Virus record (IMG/VR): IMGVR_UViG_3300000117_000336
Coordinates: 1,209-21,324 of that record
From: a virus
Strand: one strand, 5' to 3'
DNA: 20,116 nt
Below are positions 8,321 through 14,956 of the stretch, in pieces. The translations under genes and the position numbers were made by a program. Under the pieces are notes generated by a model. That model was not told where the DNA came from and searched no databases. It was given only the letters and a program-made list of their open reading frames with translations. Each line of letters opens with the position of its first letter. The stretch's first letter is position 1.

Positions 8321-11300
8321 TACGTGTCATTACTGGCACGCGGATGTACCCAGATGTCTTAGGCACCTCTCCGTACTTAACATCCACGTAGCCCTGCTTA
8401 GGGCCAGCGTTAAACGTCTTTGTTGCTCTTCCTCGACTTGATGTCTCAACAGTAAATGCAACCGTGTCAGTATAGGCAATATTGATGTAGTTAATTGTCA
8501 GGCGTCCATCCGTTACCAAGATCTCACCAGATGGCTTTCTTGGTGCTGTCCGGTAGATGGTAGATAACTTGACATCCATTGTGTAAGGCTTACCGACAAC
8601 CAGAGTTCCCCCAGTCACCTGAGACGTATAGTCCCCGACAACGTAGAGATCGCCGTTGGAAGCTGTTCGCTCTACTGGGATCGTATGGCCGTTGGTCAAA
8701 TCCCAAACCTCTACTCCAGCCGTTTCATCGAACGGAATAAGTAGTCTGGTCTCATCGGTGGCTGCGTCGTAAGTCGCTGTAGGTATGACCTGCATATCGA
8801 GCCTTAGAAGCTCAGTCCCCGGAATATCCTGCTGATCTCGAATGTCTATTCGCGTTAACTCTCGCTCACTTCCGAGACTGGAAATGACGTACAGATAGTT
8901 CTGGTAGAGACCGATGGACTCTATAGATCCGACGCCCAGATCCCACTTACACCAAGCCGATTGGATCTTCTGTTCACCATCGTATTCGAACTTGTAAACA
9001 TAGATAGCGCTGGGGTCGTCCCTGCTTAACACAAAGATCGCCTTGTGGTCCCTAGAGGTCTGGATGTATCGAGCGTTCCCTGTGACATACTGAGGACACT
9101 GGATCGTTAGCTCACTGGACAACAGACGGTCATCCGTAGCGGCACCAAGGAAGAACTCTCGGGCCACTGTGTAGCCACCTAGTTCTGCGGTGAAGAAAGC
9201 CGACTTACCGATAGCGTGGGGTCTTACCGAGGACGACGTGACGTAGTCTCCAATCTGAATAACTGAGGCTGTCTTAGGTGTCAGAACTCCAGATCCTGAG
9301 TACAACCGGAACTGTCCCTTATCTGAGAACAGCAGCAGGTTGTCTTGGACTGCTAGGGCAGCGTGAGGCTTCTCGACGCGACCGAAGTTCAGTTCTACGT
9401 CAATCCGGTTATCATCTTCTAGCTGGACACAGGTTGATCTGTAGAATTGCTCGAAGAAATCAACTTCAGACAAGACGATAGACTCACCCGCACAGATACC
9501 CAATCGTCCCTGAAAGAGGAACATGTCGTTGATCTTCTTGGTGACGAATGAAGGTGTCTCGTTACTCTCAGTGTCACCTACAAGTCTACTACTCCACGAG
9601 TGAGGCTTGAGTTCCCAAGTCCCATTGGAATTTCGAATGAGGACCTGAGGCATGAGCTTTGGGTCTAAGCTCTCTGAGGCACCATAGCCCAGAGCTTCTT
9701 CCCACTGCTGTCCCGTCCATTCAACGTAGTAGTCGTCCTCTCCAGTGTCATTCTGCCCAGTTACTTGCACCAGCTCCCCCAGCTTACCCCGATCAGGGAG
9801 GTCGTCGTAGTCCACAACCTTACGGTACGAGAACTGTTTATCTGCTGTAGTAGAGGATACCGGGGCTCCATCTTGGAGTTCCACAATGGACTCTAGGAAG
9901 AACGGAGCATCTCCAACAATGTATAGGTTATTCGTCGGGGCATCATACGATGACGCAGACAGTATCAGGCTGTAGGCGTTACCCTCTGAGTCGTTCCCAG
10001 AGAAACCCGCCTGTATCAGCACAAGCAGTGCAGCGATGGTTCCAGCAGAGTAGCTCCTATAAATAACCTCAATCGAACCATTAGATAACTCTCGTTCAAT
10101 ACCAAGGGTTACCTTGTAGAACATCGTCGCAGTGCCAGTAGCGCCATCAGGGATAACGAAGCGTACAGCCTGAGTTGTATCAGGGTTAGCTCGTGCGTCC
10201 TGTCCGATGATCTCTGCGGCTGTCAGGGTGCCTTCGAGGGTTTCCGTAGCGTTGGCAACGTAACAAGGAGTGTCAGTCACAAAGGTAATAACGCTGCCAT
10301 CCGTTGACACGCTTGTAGACGTAATCTGGATCGAGAAGGCAACACCATCGCTATCCGTAAAGGCAAACGTCATACCGTTCGTGCGGGTAGCTACGATGTC
10401 GTTATAGGATACCGGGGCATTCCACTTCGAACCTGAGACGGACGCGGCGGAACTAACGCCCATACCATATGCCAGCCAATCCGTTGGCGTATTATAAACA
10501 GCGCTATCGTAATCACCTTGGTGGTATGCGGCGACCGTCGTATCCAACAGATATTTCGAGGGCCACGGTGTAGCATCCATACTGCTAGCGAGCTTGGGTA
10601 TCCCTCCGGTCCATCCTGCAGTAGCCTGAAAACCAGCCGAAACCAACGTGGAATAAACACCATCGGAGTTGTCAGTGGGAACTGGTATCGTCAGGATTCC
10701 TGAGTTTCGGTTGAAATTGCCTGTCCCTGTTGCAAAGCTGTAGCGAGCTACGGTGGTCGTATTCCAACCGAAAGTATCTTGGGTTGCTCCCCGCCCAGCG
10801 TACCATGTGAATACAATGGGTGATCCTGTATAAGTATACCCGACGTGGGAATAATTAGAATTGATGTAGGTTCTCTCGGTTGGTAAATACCTCTCAGTAG
10901 CCGTAAGAGCTTCACCAGTATTGGGGTACATGTAGAAGGTTTCTGTAGACCCGTCTGCGAGTGTTCTCTCATGTGCAAGAGTTAAATCAGCCCTATAGTA
11001 GTTTAGGTCTATTCTAGGAGTCGCAGCGTTAGTACCCCAGCTCCCACCGTCATCATAGTGATCTGCGGGGTCCAAGAACTTATCAAACTTAACCTTGTGG
11101 GTTGTCTGTTGGGGAGTACCAGCGAGACCACCTACGATCTGCACGGTCTTCTCACGGTTCGCTAAGAACGTGTAGTCACCCACAGTTACCCCACGGATAC
11201 TCACGCTGGGGTCTACGGTTGTCAGGTACGAGACAGCATCAGCGTCTATAGTAACGCTTTGCTGATTTCCGTTAAGGTCATATACCTCTACGGTTCCATC

Positions 11301-11543
11301 GCTATTAACTACCGCAAAGTATTTCTCCAGCTCGTCTCGGTCAATCGTGTGCATGAACGATGTTGTCCCGAGGGCCGTGGATGTTAGCGATGCTACGAAC
11401 TCAGCTCCACGTCGCTTAGAGAGACCTTGGATTGCCGATGGATAGGCATTCACCATCTCATCAACCGCAGTTTTAATCCGAGTTTCTGGAGGTTGCTGGG
11501 TAATGCCTCCGACTAGATTTGGGATATGATCGGTTATCTGCAT
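8217..11543 (-). CDS. Tail tubular protein B (gp12-like nozzle protein), enlarged
   Basis: This 1,108-residue protein forms the distal tail nozzle. The N-terminus (residues 1-50: NLVGGITQQPPETR, then NAYPSAIQGLSKRRG) has the gp12 pattern of a GG(I)(S/T)QQP motif followed by GL.KR. Residues about 575-740 carry the other recognisable gp12 block: YYVEWTGQQWEEA, then PSFVTKKINDMFLFQGRLGI, then a serine/acid-rich stretch ending in IDVELNFG. T7 gp12 has 794 residues. The excess lies mainly between residues 155 and 560, a Thr/Gly/Tyr-rich beta-type region with an apparent internal duplication. The start ATG overlaps the gp11 stop by one base (TAATG), typical of translational coupling. The downstream gene starts inside this one. 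The identification is firm; the function of the extra region, perhaps receptor contact or fibre docking, is inference. Confidence 0.92.
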   Translation of the reverse strand: MQITDHIPNLVGGITQQPPETRIKTAVDEMVNAYPSAIQGLSKRRGAEFVASLTSTALGTTSFMHTIDRDELEKYFAVVNSDGTVEVYDLNGNQQSVTIDADAVSYLTTVDPSVSIRGVTVGDYTFLANREKTVQIVGGLAGTPQQTTHKVKFDKFLDPADHYDDGGSWGTNAATPRIDLNYYRADLTLAHERTLADGSTETFYMYPNTGEALTATERYLPTERTYINSNYSHVGYTYTGSPIVFTWYAGRGATQDTFGWNTTTVARYSFATGTGNFNRNSGILTIPVPTDNSDGVYSTLVSAGFQATAGWTGGIPKLASSMDATPWPSKYLLDTTVAAYHQGDYDSAVYNTPTDWLAYGMGVSSAASVSGSKWNAPVSYNDIVATRTNGMTFAFTDSDGVAFSIQITSTSVSTDGSVITFVTDTPCYVANATETLEGTLTAAEIIGQDARANPDTTQAVRFVIPDGATGTATMFYKVTLGIERELSNGSIEVIYRSYSAGTIAALLVLIQAGFSGNDSEGNAYSLILSASSYDAPTNNLYIVGDAPFFLESIVELQDGAPVSSTTADKQFSYRKVVDYDDLPDRGKLGELVQVTGQNDTGEDDYYVEWTGQQWEEALGYGASESLDPKLMPQVLIRNSNGTWELKPHSWSSRLVGDTESNETPSFVTKKINDMFLFQGRLGICAGESIVLSEVDFFEQFYRSTCVQLEDDNRIDVELNFGRVEKPHAALAVQDNLLLFSDKGQFRLYSGSGVLTPKTASVIQIGDYVTSSSVRPHAIGKSAFFTAELGGYTVAREFFLGAATDDRLLSSELTIQCPQYVTGNARYIQTSRDHKAIFVLSRDDPSAIYVYKFEYDGEQKIQSAWCKWDLGVGSIESIGLYQNYLYVISSLGSERELTRIDIRDQQDIPGTELLRLDMQVIPTATYDAATDETRLLIPFDETAGVEVWDLTNGHTIPVERTASNGDLYVVGDYTSQVTGGTLVVGKPYTMDVKLSTIYRTAPRKPSGEILVTDGRLTINYINIAYTDTVAFTVETSSRGRATKTFNAGPKQGYVDVKYGEVPKTSGYIRVPVMTRNDNAEIRIKNDTPFASNILHIDWFGKHNPRARRV

Positions 11544-12139
11544 TAGAGTAACCTTTCGACCGTGTAGGACATGAGCGGTTCATCAGTTATCATGTTGTTA
11601 TCGCTCATTGAGTCCTCCTCCCAGTTTAGTTGGACCCAAGAACGCTGTGCCTGTTGCTGAACCTGCTGCAGATCCGCATCAGCGCCTAAGACGTTTGTCA
11701 TGTATCGGGTCGTTGCATCGAGCGTGATGAAACGTCGGGCAGACTCCGTTAGGTCTGGAAATGCTAGCCCGTAAACGCGGTCAATAAATTGATCTTTGGT
11801 AAAAACATACGTGTGGTTTACTAAATCAAAAAGCTTCCGGTCCCTCATTGTAAACCGCTTGCTGCGATCTGGGAGTCCGGAAGTCTCATGGACAGCCTCA
11901 ACTTTGAGGGTGTTTACAGGGAGAAGAATCTCACCGTTTGACGATATGATGAACTTTCTTTTCCGTTCAGTATTCCAAGTCCAACCTTGGGACTGCACTT
12001 CGCGACTAACCTCATCAAGAATTGAGACTGCAATCTGTGCTTCAGCAAGGTCTTCATCGAGGTTTGTGATAGGTGCTTCTCCGACAGCGGAGAGCATCGA
12101 GTTCACAGACTCAATTTTTGTGGTGGGTGTAATCAGCAT
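11543..12139 (-). CDS. Tail tubular protein A (gp11-like gatekeeper)
   Basis: With the ATG at 12139 the product has 199 residues, almost the same as T7 gp11 (196), the adaptor ring between portal and nozzle. The start TPTTKIESVNSMLSAVGEAPI is the family signature (E-x-VN-x-ML-x-x-x-GE-P-x). The body contains SREVQSQGWTWNTE, ILLPVNTLKVE, RDRKLFD and a C-terminal helix with Arg and Gln repeats. An upstream ATG at 12193 would add 18 residues but would read through the hairpin downstream of the capsid gene and lacks family support, so I chose 12139. The stop overlaps the gp12 start by one base. Confidence 0.93.
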   Translation of the reverse strand: MLITPTTKIESVNSMLSAVGEAPITNLDEDLAEAQIAVSILDEVSREVQSQGWTWNTERKRKFIISSNGEILLPVNTLKVEAVHETSGLPDRSKRFTMRDRKLFDLVNHTYVFTKDQFIDRVYGLAFPDLTESARRFITLDATTRYMTNVLGADADLQQVQQQAQRSWVQLNWEEDSMSDNNMITDEPLMSYTVERLL

Positions 12140-12168
12140 GTGCCTAATCCAATGGAAGAAAGAAGGGA

Positions 12169-12186
12169 GGGACCCCAAAGGATCCC
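12169..12186 (-). terminator. Hairpin after the capsid gene, possible weak terminator
   Basis: Read on the minus strand, GGGATCC and GGGTCCC pair over 7 bp (one T-G pair) around a 4-base loop. The following bases are pyrimidine-rich (CTCCCTTCTTTCTTCC) but lack a true T run. It lies directly after the capsid stop, the position of the leaky T-phi terminator in T7. It is probably a partial terminator or mRNA-processing hairpin that lowers tail relative to capsid expression. Confidence 0.5.
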
Positions 12187-12195
12187 CCCACAAAC

Positions 12196-13335
12196 TTAGA
12201 ATGCTGCTGCATCAGCGAGGTTGTTCACCTCGTAGAGACAGTCAGGACGGAGCGTAGCCATGCCACAGAGGAGCTTAGCCACCAGCAAGTTGCCCTGCTT
12301 AGCGACCGAGTACTCGCTCTCGGTGGTCAGATCTTGGAGCTTCGCCATGCCAAGACCCTCAGTGTGCAGGAACATGCCTACAGTTGCACGAGCGTCGATG
12401 GCGTAGTCGGTGCTGAAGCCACCGCTTGGGGTGCCGAGCGGGGTACGACCGTCAGGGCCGAAGTTATCATCTGCTGCACCAGTGCGACCGTTGGTGCCAA
12501 CACCAGCAGTGTTAGTACCGTCGATTGCCAAGTGGTTCGTTGGTACGATGTTGAATCCGGCTACCTTGTAGAGAACAGCGTCACCGAAGTTACCGTTACC
12601 TGCGCTGAAGTCGCTGTTGATAATGGTCTTATCGGTTTGGTTGATCAGGCGGTAGTAGGTCCGAGGGCTTACAAAGAGGTTACGACCTTCGGTAGGAATA
12701 TCGTTCTCATCGAAGTAGGCCGCAGCGTTAAACGCCTCAGTTACCAAGTTGGACGCAATGTCAGCATCAGCGACAGCGTTGAGGCGTTTGGAGATAGCGT
12801 TCTCCATGCCAGCAACACCAGCGCCTTGGCCGGAAGCAGCGTTTGCGATGGTGCCTTCACCGGGGGTCTGGCCGGAGACGTAAACGTCACCCGAGCGAGA
12901 ATCGCCAACCGCCATCTGGAACAGCGAGCGCTCAACGGTCAGGGCGATAGCCTGTGCCATTTGCTTGCTGTATTCAGAGCGGAATTCGAAGTGAGTCAGC
13001 ATCTCATCGATGTTGTGAATAAAGACCGAGCTCACAATGTAATCATTGATTGAAATCGTCTTTTCCGCACTAACCATAGATTGACCTACAATCTCCTGGC
13101 CCGGCACAAAGTGCTCTGCGGATGCTTGGCCAATCGCCGGGAACTGAGCGGTTTTGCCCCCAGAGATTGTGCGGGTGCGGATCTTGTCCTTGAGCCCAAA
13201 CTTTTCATCGAAATGCTTGAGGACTTCACCACCATAGGTTTTCAAAAGGAGGGCGCGAGACCCTGCGTAAGTATTATTGGTCGAGGCCGCAAAGTTTTGG
13301 ACGTTTGCTGGACTCGGAGTACCAGTCTGAGACAT
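12196..13335 (-). CDS. Major capsid protein (gp10-like)
   Basis: The product has 379 residues from the ATG at 13335 and forms the head shell with the HK97 fold. Family features are the early GSRALLLKTYGGEVLKHFDE, then KTAQFPAIGQASAEHFVPGQ, the segment ISINDYIVSSVFIHNIDEML, the ALTVERSLFQMA helix, and LFVSPRTYYRLI with GDAVLYKVAGFNIVPTNHL near the C-terminal half. T7 gp10A has 345 residues and P22-type shells are larger, so the length is normal. A strong AGAGGAA sits 5 bases before this ATG. The frame stays open for 43 further codons upstream to an ATG at 13464, but that start has no good ribosome binding site and adds a low-complexity segment, so I rejected it. The gene stands behind a long structured leader and before a hairpin, which suggests separate control. 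No programmed frameshift site for a longer form was seen. Confidence 0.95.
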   Translation of the reverse strand: MSQTGTPSPANVQNFAASTNNTYAGSRALLLKTYGGEVLKHFDEKFGLKDKIRTRTISGGKTAQFPAIGQASAEHFVPGQEIVGQSMVSAEKTISINDYIVSSVFIHNIDEMLTHFEFRSEYSKQMAQAIALTVERSLFQMAVGDSRSGDVYVSGQTPGEGTIANAASGQGAGVAGMENAISKRLNAVADADIASNLVTEAFNAAAYFDENDIPTEGRNLFVSPRTYYRLINQTDKTIINSDFSAGNGNFGDAVLYKVAGFNIVPTNHLAIDGTNTAGVGTNGRTGAADDNFGPDGRTPLGTPSGGFSTDYAIDARATVGMFLHTEGLGMAKLQDLTTESEYSVAKQGNLLVAKLLCGMATLRPDCLYEVNNLADAAAF

Positions 13336-13545
13336 GATATTTCCTCTGAGATATTCTGGTATTAGAAAGGATCGATCCCCGCGCTCTGAGCTGCGTATCT
13401 CCCTCAAGGTTATCCCCGCAGGGGCCAAGGGGCCTTCCGGTGTCGTAAGGCTTGGGGGTGTCATTCTTGGTCGTCACCAAGGCCGTTCCACTAAAGAGCG
13501 GCAACGGGGGGTGGGGCCTTGAAATACCAGTGGCCCCAAGTGAAA
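13336..13545 (-). promoter_or_regulatory. Structured leader region of the capsid gene
   Basis: This 210-base gap is the longest non-coding stretch in the window. It can form several hairpins: TGGGGCC/GGCCCCA (7 bp) at 13512-13538, CCAAG-CCTT/AAGG-CTTGG (9 bp with a 3-base bulge) at 13425-13455, and CCCC-GCA-GGGG at 13414-13424. None is followed by a T run on the minus strand, so they look like processing or stability structures rather than terminators. A promoter would be expected here, as in front of T7 gene 10, but I find no convincing -35/-10 pair and no repeated phage promoter elsewhere in the window. Confidence 0.45.
13341..13347 (-). promoter_or_regulatory. Strong ribosome binding site of the capsid gene
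   Basis: AGAGGAA on the minus strand, 5 bases before the ATG at 13335. It is among the best matches to the 16S rRNA 3' end in the window and decides the capsid start over the upstream in-frame ATG at 13464. Confidence 0.8.
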
Positions 13546-13776
13546 TTATCTGTTGCGTGAGCGGTTCTTCTTGCGAGACTGGATACGCAGGTTGCTCATG
13601 CTGTTGTTCTTTGGATTGCGATCTTTGTGGTCAATATCTTTTCCACGTACCGCCGCCTTACCCTTCTTTTTAATCATCAGCCGCCGAGCTTTCTTGCGAG
13701 CATCATTGCGCCGCCGTTGCTCTGGTCTCGACTGATAGTTGTCGTATTCTTTGCGGTAGTTCCGCTTACTTGCCAT
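13546..13776 (-). CDS. Small basic HNH-like protein
   Basis: This 76-residue, Arg/Lys-rich protein has a core GKDIDHKDRNPKNNSMSNLR (residues 45-64). The D-H followed by an N and then NLR resembles the central part of HNH nucleases, with His50 as the candidate base and Asn62 as the structural Asn. The final metal-binding His of classic HNH motifs appears to be Asn (near residue 71), and the zinc-ribbon Cys pairs are absent, so activity is uncertain. Related small HNH-like proteins are common beside phage capsid and packaging genes, where they may aid packaging or simply bind DNA. It overlaps the preceding lipoprotein gene by 11 bases and is the last gene before the capsid leader. Confidence 0.7.
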   Translation of the reverse strand: MASKRNYRKEYDNYQSRPEQRRRNDARKKARRLMIKKKGKAAVRGKDIDHKDRNPKNNSMSNLRIQSRKKNRSRNR

Positions 13777-13996
13777 CGCAGAATGCCTCCCGCTTGATGT
13801 TGTTCATAAAAATTTGGTCAACAGTGGCTAGCGTGTCGTACCGAGAGGCGTAGATATAATCCCAAGTTCCACAGGCTTGCTCAATCCCTGAACCAACCCT
13901 TGTCGCGCATCCGCTGATGGCGCTGATCAGGAGTAAGACGCAGACCATCGGAAGCAGCGTCGTGAGCAGCGCGAGAACGTCGATCCGCTTCTTCAT
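13766..13996 (-). CDS. Rz1-like outer-membrane lipoprotein (putative o-spanin)
   Basis: The 76-residue product has a basic start MKKR, a hydrophobic stretch (residues 7-28) and a lipobox I-S-G-C with Cys30, the pattern of a signal peptidase II lipoprotein. The mature part would be 47 residues with two further Cys (42 and 73). It contains TWDYIYASRYDTLATVDQI, a pattern I recall in small phage lipoproteins next to Rz-like genes. It starts inside the gene upstream, in a different frame, sharing 116 bases, which is the classic Rz/Rz1 layout. The predicted role is fusion of inner and outer membranes at lysis together with its partner. An AGGA motif precedes the ATG. It is shorter in Pro than lambda Rz1, so the call rests mostly on the lipobox and overlap. 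Confidence 0.65.
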   Translation of the reverse strand: MKKRIDVLALLTTLLPMVCVLLLISAISGCATRVGSGIEQACGTWDYIYASRYDTLATVDQIFMNNIKREAFCDGK

Positions 13997-14129
13997 CAGT
14001 CTCGTCCTTATATTTTTTTATAGCTGCGCGTTGGGATACAAAGACAAGGGCAACGAGAGCCGTAAGGATCGCTGCTGCTCGTGCCTTCCCGGCGTCAAAC
14101 CAAGACAGGATTATGGAAAGATAATTCAT
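13881..14129 (-). CDS. Rz-like inner-membrane protein (putative i-spanin)
   Basis: The 82-residue protein has one membrane segment (about residues 17-33, AAAILTALVALVFVS) followed by a highly charged, helical part rich in Lys, Asp, Glu and Arg that ends GWFRD. A single N-terminal membrane anchor plus a periplasmic helix is the i-spanin layout, although it is shorter than lambda Rz (153 residues). Its start overlaps the 45-residue gene stop by four bases (ATGA), and its C-terminal half overlaps the lipoprotein gene in another frame. An alternative is a small holin-like membrane protein; no other holin candidate was seen in the window. Confidence 0.6.
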   Translation of the reverse strand: MNYLSIILSWFDAGKARAAAILTALVALVFVSQRAAIKKYKDETDEEADRRSRAAHDAASDGLRLTPDQRHQRMRDKGWFRD

Positions 14130-14263
14130 GTCTTCCTTTTGAACCCGCCAGTCTTGTTTTTCATCTTGGAGTAAGTTTTTGGCGAGATGGTAGACTTACT
14201 CTTTGGTCGGCTCGTTCCAGCCTTCTTCCGAGCGTTCATATTTGAGTAAAGGCCTTTAGGCAT
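14126..14263 (-). CDS. 45-residue basic phage protein
   Basis: A short frame reads MPKGLYSNMNARKKAGTSRP, then KSKSTISPKTYSKMKNK, ending FKRKT. It is very rich in Lys, Ser and Thr with almost no acidic residues. The start M-P-K-G-L-Y-x-N resembles a small basic protein (typically MPKGLYANI-) seen in many marine and enterobacterial phages near structural genes, of unknown function. Support for coding: an AGGA motif before the ATG, position 1 base after the previous stop, and an ATGA overlap with the next gene. It could bind DNA or RNA or associate with virions. The function is not known to me. Confidence 0.75.
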   Translation of the reverse strand: MPKGLYSNMNARKKAGTSRPKSKSTISPKTYSKMKNKTGGFKRKT

Positions 14264-14264
14264 T

Positions 14265-14948
14265 TTAGCGGGTCCTTTTTAGGTAGAAGAGAAGGGTACG
14301 CCACCAAGCCCCACCTTCTTCGGTAGTCACCCGAGGCTCCTCAGGAGTGACGTAGCCCAACTCTTCCCTTGTCTTTTTGATTTTGTAGCCACGGTCACGC
14401 AGTCCTTCGCGGATGCCGTGAACCATTCCCCAGAACAACTCATCTACCACCGCTTGGTCATCCAAGTTGTAGACGATATGAAAAGCCTCGTAGCCAGGGG
14501 CAGAGGGGTGACGTGCGCCAGCTTCCCAACGCCCCATCGCTATCATAATGCGATAGAGCTTGTGGTATGCTTGCTCATCCTCGAACAGTAGAATTTGCTC
14601 TTCACTGTTAATGTTCACGTCGCGGCTGATTGTCTTCTTGTAGGTAGCCGAGTGGCCTGTGGCGTAGGCATTCATAATCATTGCGATAGATGTAAAGCCT
14701 CTTTCATCGAAGGCCCTGCGGATGACGTAATGACCCCAATAAGCTGCTCCTCCATAAACATGAGCAAACGCTGGGGTGGGGAGGATGGTGCCATCTGAGG
14801 CGGGTAAATCTTGAGCTGAGAGAGCCCCAAATCGCCTTTCATGTTTGCCCTTAGATGAGCCGATGGCACCGATGTTCCTCAGCCTCACTGAAGCTGGGAC
14901 TGTCTTGTCATGTACGCTGTAGGCCCACGGTCCAGTGTATAGGTCCAT
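14265..14948 (-). CDS. Unknown 227-residue protein, possible phage peptidoglycan hydrolase
   Basis: The gene lies between the scaffold and the spanin-like pair. The central part (residues 20-145) has an RNIGAI start, then RRFG, a downstream DG, then FAHVYGGAAYWGHYVIRRAFDERGF, SIAMIMNAYA and a Y-K-K-x-I motif, followed by an L...IMIAMGRWEAG helix. This order of short motifs resembles phage lysins of the RNNNPxN type (F, G, a helix with RG-x-x-x-I, INxYA, Y). The NPxN core itself is not present, so the match is weak. The C-terminus (GGAWWRTLLFYLKR) is hydrophobic and could touch membrane. A GAGGA motif stands shortly before the ATG. Alternatives are a minor head protein or an uncharacterised virion protein. 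Its place before spanin-like genes makes an endolysin plausible. Confidence 0.4.
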   Translation of the reverse strand: MDLYTGPWAYSVHDKTVPASVRLRNIGAIGSSKGKHERRFGALSAQDLPASDGTILPTPAFAHVYGGAAYWGHYVIRRAFDERGFTSIAMIMNAYATGHSATYKKTISRDVNINSEEQILLFEDEQAYHKLYRIMIAMGRWEAGARHPSAPGYEAFHIVYNLDDQAVVDELFWGMVHGIREGLRDRGYKIKKTREELGYVTPEEPRVTTEEGGAWWRTLLFYLKRTR

Positions 14949-14956
14949 TGGGTCCT

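Noticed and set aside
12140-12193. 18-residue N-terminal extension of gp11
   Set aside because: It would read through the hairpin after the capsid gene, while the family N-terminus starts at 12139.
12334-13053. 239-codon plus-strand open frame
   Set aside because: It is antisense to the capsid gene; its length follows from the codon bias of the real gene.
13369-13378. Perfect 10-base palindrome GGATCGATCC
   Set aside because: It is a single copy in the capsid leader with no partner site; short palindromes of this kind occur by chance.
13360-13415. tRNA-like fragments (GCTCAGAGC and a GATCGATCC stretch) in the capsid leader
   Set aside because: No acceptor stem, anticodon arm or proper spacing can be built.
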